64,000 nucleotides of DNA from Jaapia argillacea MUCL 33604 (taxonomy: Eukaryota > Basidiomycota > Agaricomycetes > Jaapiales > Jaapiaceae). Positions 35,324-45,184 of the stretch are shown one piece after another. A model generated the notes under the pieces. It was not told the origin of the DNA. It did no database searches and was given only the letters and a program-made list of their open reading frames with translations. How positions within the stretch are numbered: position 1 is the stretch's first letter; each line of letters opens with the position of its first letter. The stretch spans positions 1,422,761 through 1,486,760 of the forward strand of contig KL197711.1 of NCBI GenBank assembly GCA_000697665.1, read 5' to 3'. The position numbers and the translations under genes were made by a program.

Positions 35324-38074
35324 ATGGCCCCTCGCCGACGTCGTCCAACACAAAAGTGGCGCCGTAGGGTTGTCTCTGACGAGGAGGACACGGCAGAATC
35401 TAGTAATACAAGCAGCGATGAGCAACCTCCTCCCAAGAAGCCAAGATTCGAAACTAAACCTCAGCCGAGTAGCAGTGGACCCTCGACTCGCTCTCGTCAA
35501 ACCGCTGTTACTTCAAACCAAGACAAGGCTATCGTTGAGGTTTCAGACGACGATGAGCTGCTCCTCACCAGCCCAGTTAAAAATACTGCAAGCAGCAGTC
35601 GTAGCGGGACCAAGAATAGTGCAATTCCGAAGAGGACAGCTCTTGATTGTCTTCCCTCCATGCCTCTCGACATTCTCTACGAAGTGAGGATTCCTCCTGC
35701 GTATAAATCGATCATTTGGGCTGACTGTCTCGGATGTCTCTCCTGTGTAGATATTTCGCCATTTAACCCCTAAGGACTTGCTCCACTTGGCGAGGTCGTC
35801 CAATGCTTTCCGCGGTCTTCTTCTTGATCGCTCCTGGGCCACTCTCCTCTGGGTCAACGCGCGTTCCAACGTTCCGACGGGCCTGCCTGCCTGCCCTTCT
35901 CATCTATCTGAGCCTTGTTACGCGAGCTTGATATTTGACTCTGTCTGTCAGGTAATCCCTATATCAGCTCCAAGGAGAACTTCTTCTGAGACCGTGGAAC
36001 ATTTACGTCTCAGAATTGCTACCAGCGCGAAGTTCAAGACGACCATGTGGTTTGGGAGCTTGGTAGTCGCTTATGTAGAAATTGCCTTGTCCAACTGTAA
36101 GGATCGCAACCGAGTTTATCTCACCAATTAAACTCTCACTACTGACAGGACAGAACACCATTGGAATCCATTCGAAGCGGACATCAAGGATCTTAATTGT
36201 AAGATAGCGTTTTCTCATACGTACGACCCAAACTGACTTCGAACTCAGGGACGACCCTTTATACATACTTCTACAAATCCGACCACCGCGAATTTGTTCG
36301 TGAATTAGCAAAACTAGGTGGGACAGCCAGGCAGAAATATCTTGATCAATGTGCGAGGGAAGCGCAGGAGAAAATAACGGTGATTTTTCCTCAATATTTT
36401 CAACATCATCTTGCCATGCTGAAACTCATCAGCACGCCGAGAACCTTCGTACTTGGGTCGCAGAAATGGCCCGTCTTCGGAGACAGGAGATGGAGGCTGC
36501 GAAACAACGTAGATTGAACGAGTGCGCTTCCCTCATCCCAAATCACTGTCAATGGTTCATCCGCATTTCGGTTTAGCATAGAAACCCGGCTTCACACCCT
36601 TGGTTGGGGCCGGGACCTTCAATTTATTCAAAGAGAATACGACTACCACCGTCAGTTCCAGAATGTTCCTGGCGTTAGTACCGCAGAGGATCTGACGGAA
36701 GAAGGTTCCTACTTACTTCTACAACCCGTTTTCGATCTGTCTGACGTTGATCAAGATTGGGAATTGATCTCACCCGCCATCGTCGCATTCATGCAGTCAA
36801 TCAAAGAAATTCGACTGGCAGCCGAGCTACGAGCAGCTACAACGGAACGGTTGAGGTTGCTCGACCAACTTCTCGAATCACATCACTCGAAGCAGCAATT
36901 GAAGAAGCCATTCCCACAAACCATCGACTTCTGTTCCCTCCCCATGTTTCGGGACGTGATAGATGTTCCGACAGCGGTAGAGTTGGCAGACGTGGAACTT
37001 GGACTTTTGGACTTGGAGCCTACGTTACCTGCGCTCATTGATTCCTGGGAAACGACTCGCGCCGGAGAGTTGCTGAAGCTGATTCCATCAGACTTCCTTC
37101 CCAAGAGGACAAAAAAATCCACTCGAAACGTGGTGAATATGCTTGACTTGGCCGTAGCGATCTTTCAATGCCAGAAGTGTGCCGAGATTAGGGCCTACCC
37201 TTCCGTTATGGTCCATCGTTGTCAATATAGCGAACGTAGTAGCCGTCCCGACAATGTTCCTCGACGGGACCACAACCACAAGAAGACTTCCTCGTTGGCG
37301 AACCTTGAGTATGAAACTACAGCGATCTCAGCGTTGAGGTCTCACTTTTGGTCTCCTTCGAGTCTTCAATGGAATCCATGGTTGCCAAAGGTTAGTGTTG
37401 TCGTCAAGGTCTGCGGATTGGATCCGAAGTCCGCTACGACCGGGGACATGGACAAGCTGGATGCTAGATTCAATTGTGCCATCTGCAGTGCGGGATCCAA
37501 GGGGAAGAAAATTGAAGTGATGGATTGGCGAACTGCGGTATGAACCTTCTTCATATACGTATACGTGCGGCTACTTATCGTTCCCAATTGGGCACAGATG
37601 GATCACTGCATCCACCGTCATACCCGCGTGGATCTAGAAGACATGGAATTGGTATTGCTAGGGAACCGAGAGACGAAGGTGGCCAAGCACGCAGAGCGGT
37701 CCCTCGATACACTCGGCAAAGACTCCCCTTCCGATCAGGATAAGATTTGGTGTTGCTGTCATTGCGCCGAGTTGGTTGGTCAATACCAAACCGTATGGGA
37801 TGCCACTCAGCATGTCCGTCACTAGTGAGTGAACCTTTCAGGCATTTATACCGTCATATGCACACTCACCGCGATCCATCATAGCCACAACGTTAACCGT
37901 CCGAAGAGAGGTGAAGACTTTGCTCCCCATCCTGGTGCTGAGCTCGACCAGCCGCCTCCCCTTAGAACAACCATCTTGCTCATTTCCAAAGAGACGCCTT
38001 ATTTTCAACTTCTTCCCGCGGACAAACAAGCCCTGGCCGTCGGGCGTGCATGTTACCACCAATTTAAGAAGTGA
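35324..38074 (+). CDS. F-box protein with Cys-rich segment
   Basis: Probable SCF ubiquitin-ligase adaptor. Nine exons (35324-35683, 35751-35951, 36014-36096, 36149-36198, 36249-36379, 36433-36521, 36577-37537, 37598-37824, 37885-38074) give 763 residues. The first ~105 residues are basic then acidic and disordered (MAPRRRRPTQKWRRR; VVSDEEDTAESSNTSSDE). The F-box follows across intron 1: LPSMPLDILYE then IFRHLTPKDLLHLARSSNAF. Just after it comes a paired-Cys motif (CQNCYQREVQ ... LCRNCL) that is common in Agaricomycete F-box proteins. The remainder is mostly helical without a recognised repeat; the last exons hold a further Cys/His cluster (WCCCHCAELVGQ ... HVRHYHN) resembling a zinc finger, and the end is HQFKK. 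Substrate unknown. Confidence 0.8.
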
Positions 38075-38399
38075 GGTGACCGTAGCCTGACCATACTACA
38101 TCTCGGGTTTCTGAGGTTCCTCGCCGGGATCAAAATTTATTTCGCATGTTGTCTGTCAAGTGTACGATTTTTTTGGCCGTAACGAAGACTTTGAGTGAGA
38201 AAGCAATGCACCGCGGAGATCGAGTCCTAAATAAAGTTCACAGAGGCTAACCACGTGGAGTGCAACCTAGTGCAACACAACACATCCGGAGTGCATCCGG
38301 CTTCCAGTTCGCTGTAACATTGACTCTCCTGGACCCCTCCCGGATGTATCCCACCCTCCCACTACACCTTTCATCGTAGATCCCATAGCCTTCAGTGCA
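38075..38399. other. intergenic, promoter of ZIP gene
   Basis: About 325 bases, no gene seen; CT-rich just before the ATG at 38400. Confidence 0.5.
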
Positions 38400-39601
38400 A
38401 TGTCCGGTGGGATTATCATTCTCATGTCAATCGCTTTGGCGGGCGCATCCTACGGGATTGGCGTGCTCCCGCTTTCCGTAACTTTCTCCAGTGAGTATGT
38501 TCGGGCAGGGACAAAGGTCGTTCAATCTGAAAAGTATATAGAGAGCACACTTGGAGCCTTGACCGCATTAGGAACCGGTTTGCTGCTCGGAGCAGGGTTG
38601 GGGATCATCATACCAGAGTGAGCCCCGTCCACCCTCTTGACTTTCATGGTGCTTCATGCTTGTGGATTCCGGATATTAGGGGAGTCGAAACACTTGCATC
38701 AGCTTACGCTGGCAGTGACTTTCCAACATCCACGATATCGATCGCATTGCTTCTGGGATTCACATTCATGCTGGGAGTCGAACAATTCACGTCTTCGCAT
38801 TCGCATTCGCCGCTTATAACGCCTTCCATTACCCTCGAAATGAATCATTCCAAGGAACTCCCGAGCTTACCAGACGTCGAGTTTGACGCGGAGTTGGATG
38901 ACCTAGAAGACCAAGCCACTCATAGTTCTCGCCACTCAATTGAGGCTCAGAGTGACATCCAGAAAGTTGCGGTACCCCTGACCCTTGGACTCTTTATCCA
39001 TGGACTGGCGGACGGTCTTGCTCTAGGTGTCTCTTCCCTGTCTGATTCGTCTAGCGGAGGACTATCCGACCTCTCACTTGTCGTCTTCCTAGCGCTACTG
39101 ATCCACAAAGGTACATCAGTCCTATCCTAAGATTCAATGTTACTAAGACACCCACCATTGTAGCTCCTACGACACTGGCGTTTACCATGTCCCTCCTGTC
39201 GACGTCGCTTTCTCGGAGCCAGTGCAAGAGACATCTCGCCCTCTTCAGCGCTTCTACTCCAATTGGAGCCATTTCGTCGTATTTTCTACTCTCCATCTTT
39301 GGCGCGGGAGGAGGGGGTAAATTGACTGGATTTGCGCTGCTCGTGTCTGTGAGTACCCATAGAATGTACTGCACAATAACCACTGAAGGGGCATTGTTAG
39401 GGAGGAAGTTTTCTCTATGTTGCGACTGTCCTCCAGCCTGTATCGGATCATTCTCACCCAACGTCTTCAGGCGGCCTTGGCAGGAAAGCGAGAGCGCTGG
39501 TGGTTATCATCGGCGTTTTCATCCCCTTCGCCATTGCCTTCACCTTCGACCACGCACATCATGTTCACTTGGAGAGTCCCAATATCATCTCCAGTCACTA
39601 G
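38400..39601 (+). CDS. ZIP-family zinc transporter (SLC39A9/ZIP9-like)
   Basis: Moves zinc into the cytosol across an internal or plasma membrane. Five exons (38400-38490, 38542-38617, 38680-39110, 39164-39348, 39401-39601) give 327 residues. Membrane segments are visible at the N-terminus (GIIILMSIALAGASYGIGVL), LGTGLLLGAGLGIIIPEG, ISIALLLGFTFMLGVEQF, then a His-containing and acidic loop (SSHSHS; FDAELDDLED). The metal-site helices are intact: LFIHGLADGLALG (HxxxD) and FLALLIHKAPTTLA (HKxP). Further helices are SSYFLLSIFGAG and ALVVIIGVFIPFAIAF, and the protein ends with His-rich FDHAHHVH. The HGLADG and HKAP motifs and the short loop favour the ZIP9 branch. Confidence 0.92.
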
Positions 39602-39863
39602 ATTGGCATCTGTTTGCCTCATGTACTTCTACCTGATAGATTCCACGTCACGAGCAGCTGTAGCAATGATGTTTTTTTTCTAGCCGTGTCATAATTTCGC
39701 GTTATAGTGACAGCTCTGCGTCAGAAGATGTTTTGAAGCGTTACATACACCCGATGAACCTGCATGGGGGTGGGCGCACCCGCTCACAGACACCAACCAC
39801 GATTATCTGACAATTCCAGCCGAACCCACACACAAATTTCTACCACTATCTTTTGACACGTCG

Positions 39864-41090
39864 ATGAGCGCTCGAAACGTCAGCGACTCCGAGTCTGAGA
39901 CCTCAAGTCAGGAAGATGAGCGCCCCCACAAGCGCATCCGCCACTCATCCCAGCCAGCTCGTCCTCCTCCGAAGGGGAATGGCAGCAACGGCTACATGTC
40001 ATCGTCGGCGCCAACATCTACTATGCTTCCTCCACTGTCTCTCTCCATTCTGGGCATCGAACCCCTCGACGAATTTATAGGCGAAATTGCGAACTTCGTA
40101 CACCACATTATCAGCACGAGACCTATGCATCTCGGAGGACAAGTTGAGTTGGAAGCTAAGATCGGTGTGCTGAGGGAGAGGGTGTCTGGACAGAGGATAA
40201 ATTTACCAGTGCTGGTGGAGACAGGTATGTATCTCCTCTCATCCTCGGAGTTGAGCCATTGACTGACCTTTCTATCTAGTGATGAGCCCCGAATATCAGG
40301 AATTGCGTTTCGAATCCAATATGTCCTCTGTGAGACAGAACAGCCCACTGTTCAGTTCTTGTTTTCTCATAGGACTCTGCTTCCTCCAGATGCAGCATAA
40401 GCATTTCAACACGCTGCTCAATAACTTGATGACTGCCTCCCTACAGCCCGACTACAAGCACACTCCACTGAAGTACACACATCAATACCTGGTGGATTCA
40501 TTCTATCCTGTCGATAACCCTCGGGAAAGAGAACGGATTCGTGTCACTCGCGATGAAAAGACTGGCGCCGTCCTCGAATGTATGAAGAAAGTCAGATTGG
40601 GTGATCTCAATATATTCTCACCCAAGCGGGCAGCGGATTGGCGAGTGTCTGTAAGCTTGGAAATCCCTGGTAGGATACATACCCAATATCTTTTTGCGTG
40701 GCTGATCGAACATTTATGTACAATCCTAGTATCTCACCCCATTGGATCACCTACACATACCAGAAGGAAAGACAGATTAAGTTATGCGCACGAGGAGTTT
40801 GTTGTGGACCTTACACAAGTCACCGCTTCGTCGGGACCTAATGCTCCTGTGCGTGGTTTACCGTCACTGCACTTTCCCTTGATCACTAACACACTCGATC
40901 CTAGCCTGAGATCCTTCATGAACTCGAGGTAGAGGTTGCCCGACCCGATCTACTCCTTGCCACGGCTGCGAAGCGTGGTGATCCAAAAGTTTCGGAACAC
41001 GAGCGCAGTGCGTTTGACGAGTTAATTCGGGCGTTTGTCAACAACGCGCGAATACTTGTGCGAAATGCAGATGAAGGCTGGCATCAATGA
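39864..41090 (+). CDS. CET1: mRNA-capping RNA 5'-triphosphatase beta subunit (Cet1-like)
   Basis: Metal-dependent RNA triphosphatase that starts cap formation, acting with guanylyltransferase on nascent RNA. Five exons (39864-40224, 40280-40329, 40390-40669, 40730-40848, 40905-41090) give 331 residues. An acidic/basic N-terminus (SDSESETSSQEDERPHKRI) precedes the tunnel-fold domain. Its metal-binding Glu pairs are seen in VELEAKIGVL near residue 96 and FELEV-like LHELEVEVARPDL near the end; basic tunnel residues are in RVTRDEKTGAVLECMKKVR and THTRRKDRLSY. SPKRAADWRVSVSLEIP is the strongly conserved strand pair. Exon 2 is 50 bases. The gene follows ZIP at 262 bases on the same strand. Confidence 0.93.
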
Positions 41091-41402
41091 TGATCTCCCG
41101 CGACGTACTTACTATCTTTGTAGGGTTTAGGTGTCCACGACATTGTATTGGTATCCTAGTATCATAATCAGTAGAGGCGACTGGTCCTTTCTGCGAATTT
41201 CAACGGTCATATCACAACGTACGTCAACCAACTACTCGAATGGTGAGCAACAAAGGTCTGGGTGGCGCTTGACCTGATTGAGTGGACAGATTATGCGTAC
41301 AATTCTCGATCTGCCGGAACTACAGGAGAACATTGGCTACGGAGTGTAGCTTATCCTCAACCACTTCTTTCAGACAGCCCTTGACTCCCCCACTTCGCCA
41401 CC
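41091..41402. other. intergenic between convergent CET1 and MDR genes
   Basis: About 310 bases, no gene seen, likely both 3' UTRs. Confidence 0.5.
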
Positions 41403-42497
41403 TCAGTCGGTCCCCTGCGTAGTAATGACGACCCCACTGAACGCTCCTGGGTTCTCTTTCGCAAAGACGATAGCCTCGTTGATCTGAGCTAAGGGGAACT
41501 CGGTGATCGACCACTTCCCCAAGTCCAACAACCCCGCATCAACCAACCCAATCAGCTGGTGGAAGGCCTTTCGTTGACACATAAACACTCCCTTCACCGT
41601 GATACCTTTGGCAAGAAAGTCGAAATATGGAATCTCGACGTTCCCCGTTTCACCGCCCATTAGAATTAATGTCCCGCCACCACGAAGGGCACGAACCGCG
41701 GAGCGAACGATCGAGAAGGGCGCTTCCGGAGGTAGGATGTCGAAAATAAAATCAATGAAGAATCCATCTCCCGCTGCGGATTGGATGCCAGTTGCGTCCT
41801 CTGCTTCATCTCCAGAAAGAACGACAGGATGTACCCGGGTTCCATATATATCGACGAACTTATCCAACGCCGCCTTATTCCTGCCACAAGGGATAACCCG
41901 TCTGGCACCCATCGCTAATGCAACTGCTACAGCGGCACTGCCGAAGAGGCCGGTTGCCCCTGTGACGCCGATGGTACTACCCGCGGTGAATCCTGCCTCC
42001 GAGAGCCCTCCAAAGGCGACCGAGACTGGGCTCAAAGAAGTCAACTGGGCAGGCGTGAGCTTGATGCTCGGTGGGATGGGGACGACACTCTCGGCTGGCA
42101 CTAACATTTCCTCTGCCCAACCACCGTTCCTCCACACCGCCTGCATCTTTTGGGCCTCGGGTCCCGCAGCGATCAGACCCTGTAACATCAAGGGAGACCA
42201 GAGTGGCGCATCTCTGGCTCTGATGGTGGGATCGCAGTATACCAACTGTCCAGGTGCGTATGATGTTAAGCCGGGTCCCACGGCAGTGATCACACCCACT
42301 GCGCTCGCCCCTGGGACGAGTGGTAGTAACGTTGGGTAGGGTCGGCGGCCAGAGAAGATCTCCGACACGTACGATACGACTCGCGCTGCGAGGACTTTGA
42401 CGACGACGTCGCCGGTCGACGGCGTGGGACTGGGCAAGTCCTCTAGCTGAACATAGGGAGGTTGGGAAGTTGTAGAGTGAAAGACGGCTGCTTTCAT
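41403..42497 (-). CDS. MDR-superfamily oxidoreductase (zinc-free, quinone-reductase/YhdH-like type)
   Basis: Intronless, 364 residues. N-terminal GroES-like barrel (MKAAVFHSTTSQPPYVQLED, LPLVPGASAVGVITAVGPG, APGQLVYCDP) and C-terminal Rossmann fold with GVTGATGLFGSAAV, ALAMGARRVI and an NADP-type GRN after it; FIDFIFDILPPEAPFSIVRS and GGGTLILMGGETG are later strands. The GHE motif that carries the zinc ligand in alcohol dehydrogenases is replaced by GAS, and the four-Cys structural lobe is missing, so it should be a zinc-independent NAD(P)H oxidoreductase. Substrate cannot be told. It is the only clearly intronless complete gene here, and a broken paralogue lies 300 bases upstream on the same strand. 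Confidence 0.9.
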   Translation of the reverse strand: MKAAVFHSTTSQPPYVQLEDLPSPTPSTGDVVVKVLAARVVSYVSEIFSGRRPYPTLLPLVPGASAVGVITAVGPGLTSYAPGQLVYCDPTIRARDAPLWSPLMLQGLIAAGPEAQKMQAVWRNGGWAEEMLVPAESVVPIPPSIKLTPAQLTSLSPVSVAFGGLSEAGFTAGSTIGVTGATGLFGSAAVAVALAMGARRVIPCGRNKAALDKFVDIYGTRVHPVVLSGDEAEDATGIQSAAGDGFFIDFIFDILPPEAPFSIVRSAVRALRGGGTLILMGGETGNVEIPYFDFLAKGITVKGVFMCQRKAFHQLIGLVDAGLLDLGKWSITEFPLAQINEAIVFAKENPGAFSGVVITTQGTD

Positions 42498-42794
42498 TGC
42501 TCGATGTCAGCAAAGGCTTCACTTCAAGCTACAGAGTTTATCCGTCCGCTTTATATGCCGTTTCTGCAAGTAACTAGATGATGACTGACTTGGTATGACA
42601 GAAGGAGGCTGATGTGGCCTATCGGCTGCTGACTACAGGGGGCACACTTCAACCGAAAGCCAGATTTCACGGAGAACGATCAGAGTAAGAATCAAGAAGT
42701 TTCGACTCACACATGATGACATCAACTTCTTAGCAAGTCCTGGCTTTGAATCACTCACCAACAATGATGCATATCTCAACTGGAAACCTGGAAA

Positions 42795-43190
42795 CAACAA
42801 CAGTAGTCTGAAAGCCTTGCGTCGCTCTTGACAGCTCCTTTAATGTGATTGCATCCCTTGGCGAATTTAAATCCAACAGGGGAGCTCAGCATTTCCAGTG
42901 CATCGCCGCTCAAACTAAGTCCCCCCCCTTAACGTATAGTCGAGAATGGTACCTCGATAAACATATCGATTGCGGAGTCAATCAGAAAACTGTCTCTCGC
43001 GACGGACCGTATCGTGACGGCGTCAACAGCCTCATCCAAAGAAGAAACCACGGGATATACTCCGATGTCGTACATCTGGGGTAGCTCACCTGGCGGAATT
43101 GCCAATGTAACGACATCGGGGAAGCTGTCCAAGAGACCGGGGGTACCTGTAATGACCATTGCTACCAGCGCATCGGAGTCCTCCGAACGA
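42795..43190 (-). pseudogene. broken MDR paralogue (middle part of the Rossmann domain)
   Basis: On the - strand a frame from about 43165 down to 42929 reads GVYPVVSSLDEAVDAVTIRS, then DSFLIDSAIDMFIEVPFSTI, which lines up with the intact gene's HPVVLSGDEAEDA ... FFIDFIFDILPPEAPFSIV. It ends at a TAA directly before a run of nine G. In another phase after the run, GGGLSLSGDALEMLSS and FKFAKGCNHIKGAV match GGGTLILMGGETG and FDFLAKGITVKGVF of the intact copy. So a frameshift at the G run plus loss of both ends has destroyed it. The similarity is moderate, so the duplication is old. Confidence 0.72.
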
Positions 43191-43327
43191 CACAGACAAT
43201 GAACTCAAGGACGTCAGACAGTCTCAACAGCCTAGGGAGACAATGGAGTCAACGGTGATTGATGGATATCGCTAAAGTGAGTGCAAATCCGAATCCGAAA
43301 GAGAAACACGATAACCTTTAACCTGAA

Positions 43328-45086
43328 TCAGAGACCATCAACCTCCACCATGTCCCCATCCTCAAGGTCAGCCTCGCCGATCTGAGAATCCGGAGACATC
43401 CTTTCTCCATCAACGACTAATCTTGGCATTCCAGCTGCCCCTTTCTTACCCTTCTTGGGGGTCTTGCTTTCCGGGAACTTGTCGCTCAATCCTGCCGACT
43501 TCAAGAATGCGCGTACAATAGCGCCGCAAGTGGCTGTCGGTTTCACCGTGAGCGAGACCTCTTTGGTGCCACGGCCACGAACGATAAGCTTGAACTTGCC
43601 CGCATCGCCTGACTCAGACTCTGCCTCGGATTCAGCGCCCAGAGATGGGGAGCGAGTGCGAGAAGGAGGGAGGTGTGCGTCGTCGCCGAGTGAAGGTGTC
43701 GTTTGGAAGTTGTGCGTGCGTAAATATTCGTAGGTTGTCTTCTCACATGCCTCTAGATCATGATGTATGGTTAACTCGCAAAACGCGGTGGGGTATGTTG
43801 GACAACTCACCAAGCTCCGCCTCTGCCCAGATGCCTAGTGAGTGGGGTGTCGCCGATGAAAAAACACGCTTTCGGTCGTATCTCATGACGAGGTTGTCAG
43901 ACAAGATAGCAGCTTCGTCTGCAGTTTCTTCGAACACTTGCTCGAGGCTGTCGTGCTAGTAGGGATAACAAGTAATCATAAGCCCACAGAAACGTGGAAT
44001 GTAGAGGAAGAAGCGCGTACGCGTTTCAGCTTGAATCCCCATGTTTTCCTTCTACCAGCATCGTCTAGCGGGTGAGGAAGCCAGTGGACTTTGATGATAA
44101 CAGCTTCGGGTCCACCGATGAGTTCAGGTCCGAGAGATACTTCTCGGAGACGTGAAATGGTATGTGAACTTTGCGACTTCACTTCTCGTGCAATTGAAGC
44201 AAGCTCAGGATCGAGAACGATCGTGTCGGTGGAGTCATCATCATCAAAGGATGTTGGAGATGGAGCACGAGGGACGATATCCAGAGCTTGACTGCAAGAA
44301 ACCAGGAGGGGTGAAAAAAATCGTCAACAAACTCTGCGTTGAAGGTCAACGCTCGCCGCGACTGAATGAGAAACACACACCGAACTAGTTCATGAGCCCG
44401 TTGCCGTTGCTGAAGCGAAAGTGGGGGTGGAGGAGTAATGGACCTGGATCGACTTCTAGCACGTTTGCGCTTCTGCGTGAAGTCAGTGCGAAGGGCATTT
44501 GGTGTAAGGTCAACGTTCGATTGTACGGTGGCTGGAGCCTCATCTCCTGAAGAAAGTCTAAGTGGTAGGTCAAGTCAGCAGTGGTGCACGAGAGTTTCTG
44601 ACAGATGGCCAGAGAGGTCACGCATACAGTCGGCATGAATATGGATAGATGCATACAGTTCAATGATATCGACATTTGACCACTTGGACACTTTCGAACC
44701 ACTCTTGGACTTCTGCTTGCGCCGCCCTCGGGGAGAAGATATCTCTTCGGGCTCGAAATCAAGTTCGGGGTCTGAGCTCTGCGCGTCCATCGATGCAGCT
44801 CGCGCTTTCGCCTTCTCTGCCGCATCTGTGCCCGAGAAGGTCAATTTTAACCAGATGCGAGCAGAAAGCAAACAACAGTACCTTTCTCGATCTGTTTGTA
44901 CCTCTTCAAGTTACGCTTCTTCATAAAGTGGGCGTCTTCATCATCCGTAGCTATTTGGACCGCGGGTTGGGGGAGCGGTGGCGTTGGAGTAATACTGGTA
45001 TTCGAGGATGAGGGTGCTGCATCGACATTCGTTCGACTCGCGTTTGCAGGTCGTGGTCGCGGTCGAGGGCGGGGTCGTGCCGACAT
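43328..45086 (-). CDS. Rad60/Esc2/NIP45-family protein with SUMO-like domains
   Basis: Genome-stability factor that mimics SUMO and works with SUMO-conjugating enzymes and Smc5/6. Six exons (44882-45086, 44657-44825, 44381-44557, 44021-44291, 43811-43955, 43328-43752) give 463 residues. The N-terminus is very basic (ARPRPRPRPRPANAS) then charged, with RRKQKSKSGSK and KRKRARSRSRS as nuclear signals. A first SUMO-like region is suggested by EAVIIKVHWLPHP ... KTWGFKLKRHDSLEQVFEET; the second is clear at the C-terminus: KFKLIVRGRGTKEVSLTV, CGAIVRAFLKSAGL, PRLVVDGERMSPDSQI, ending DLEDGDMVEVDGL. The protein stops after that strand with no Gly-Gly, so it cannot be conjugated, as in Rad60. The exon 2/3 junction is inferred from phase and could differ. 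Confidence 0.85.
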
Positions 45087-45184
45087 GATGGGAGGTGGGC
45101 GAAGTGTCGTGGGAAAATCCAGCGCGGTGGTGGCTGCTGAGCCAGACTCATGGTTCAGCTTTGTGATTACCGTCGACGACGACA
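45087..45184. promoter_or_regulatory. 98-base bidirectional promoter
   Basis: Only 98 bases separate the start codons of the Rad60-like gene (-) and the GCFC gene (+). No TATA box is seen; the stretch is GC-rich. Both untranslated leaders must fit here or overlap, so transcription is very likely shared. Confidence 0.6.

Noticed and set aside
41599-42339. 246-codon open frame on the + strand
   Set aside because: It is the antisense shadow of the MDR oxidoreductase, which has clear family motifs on the - strand.
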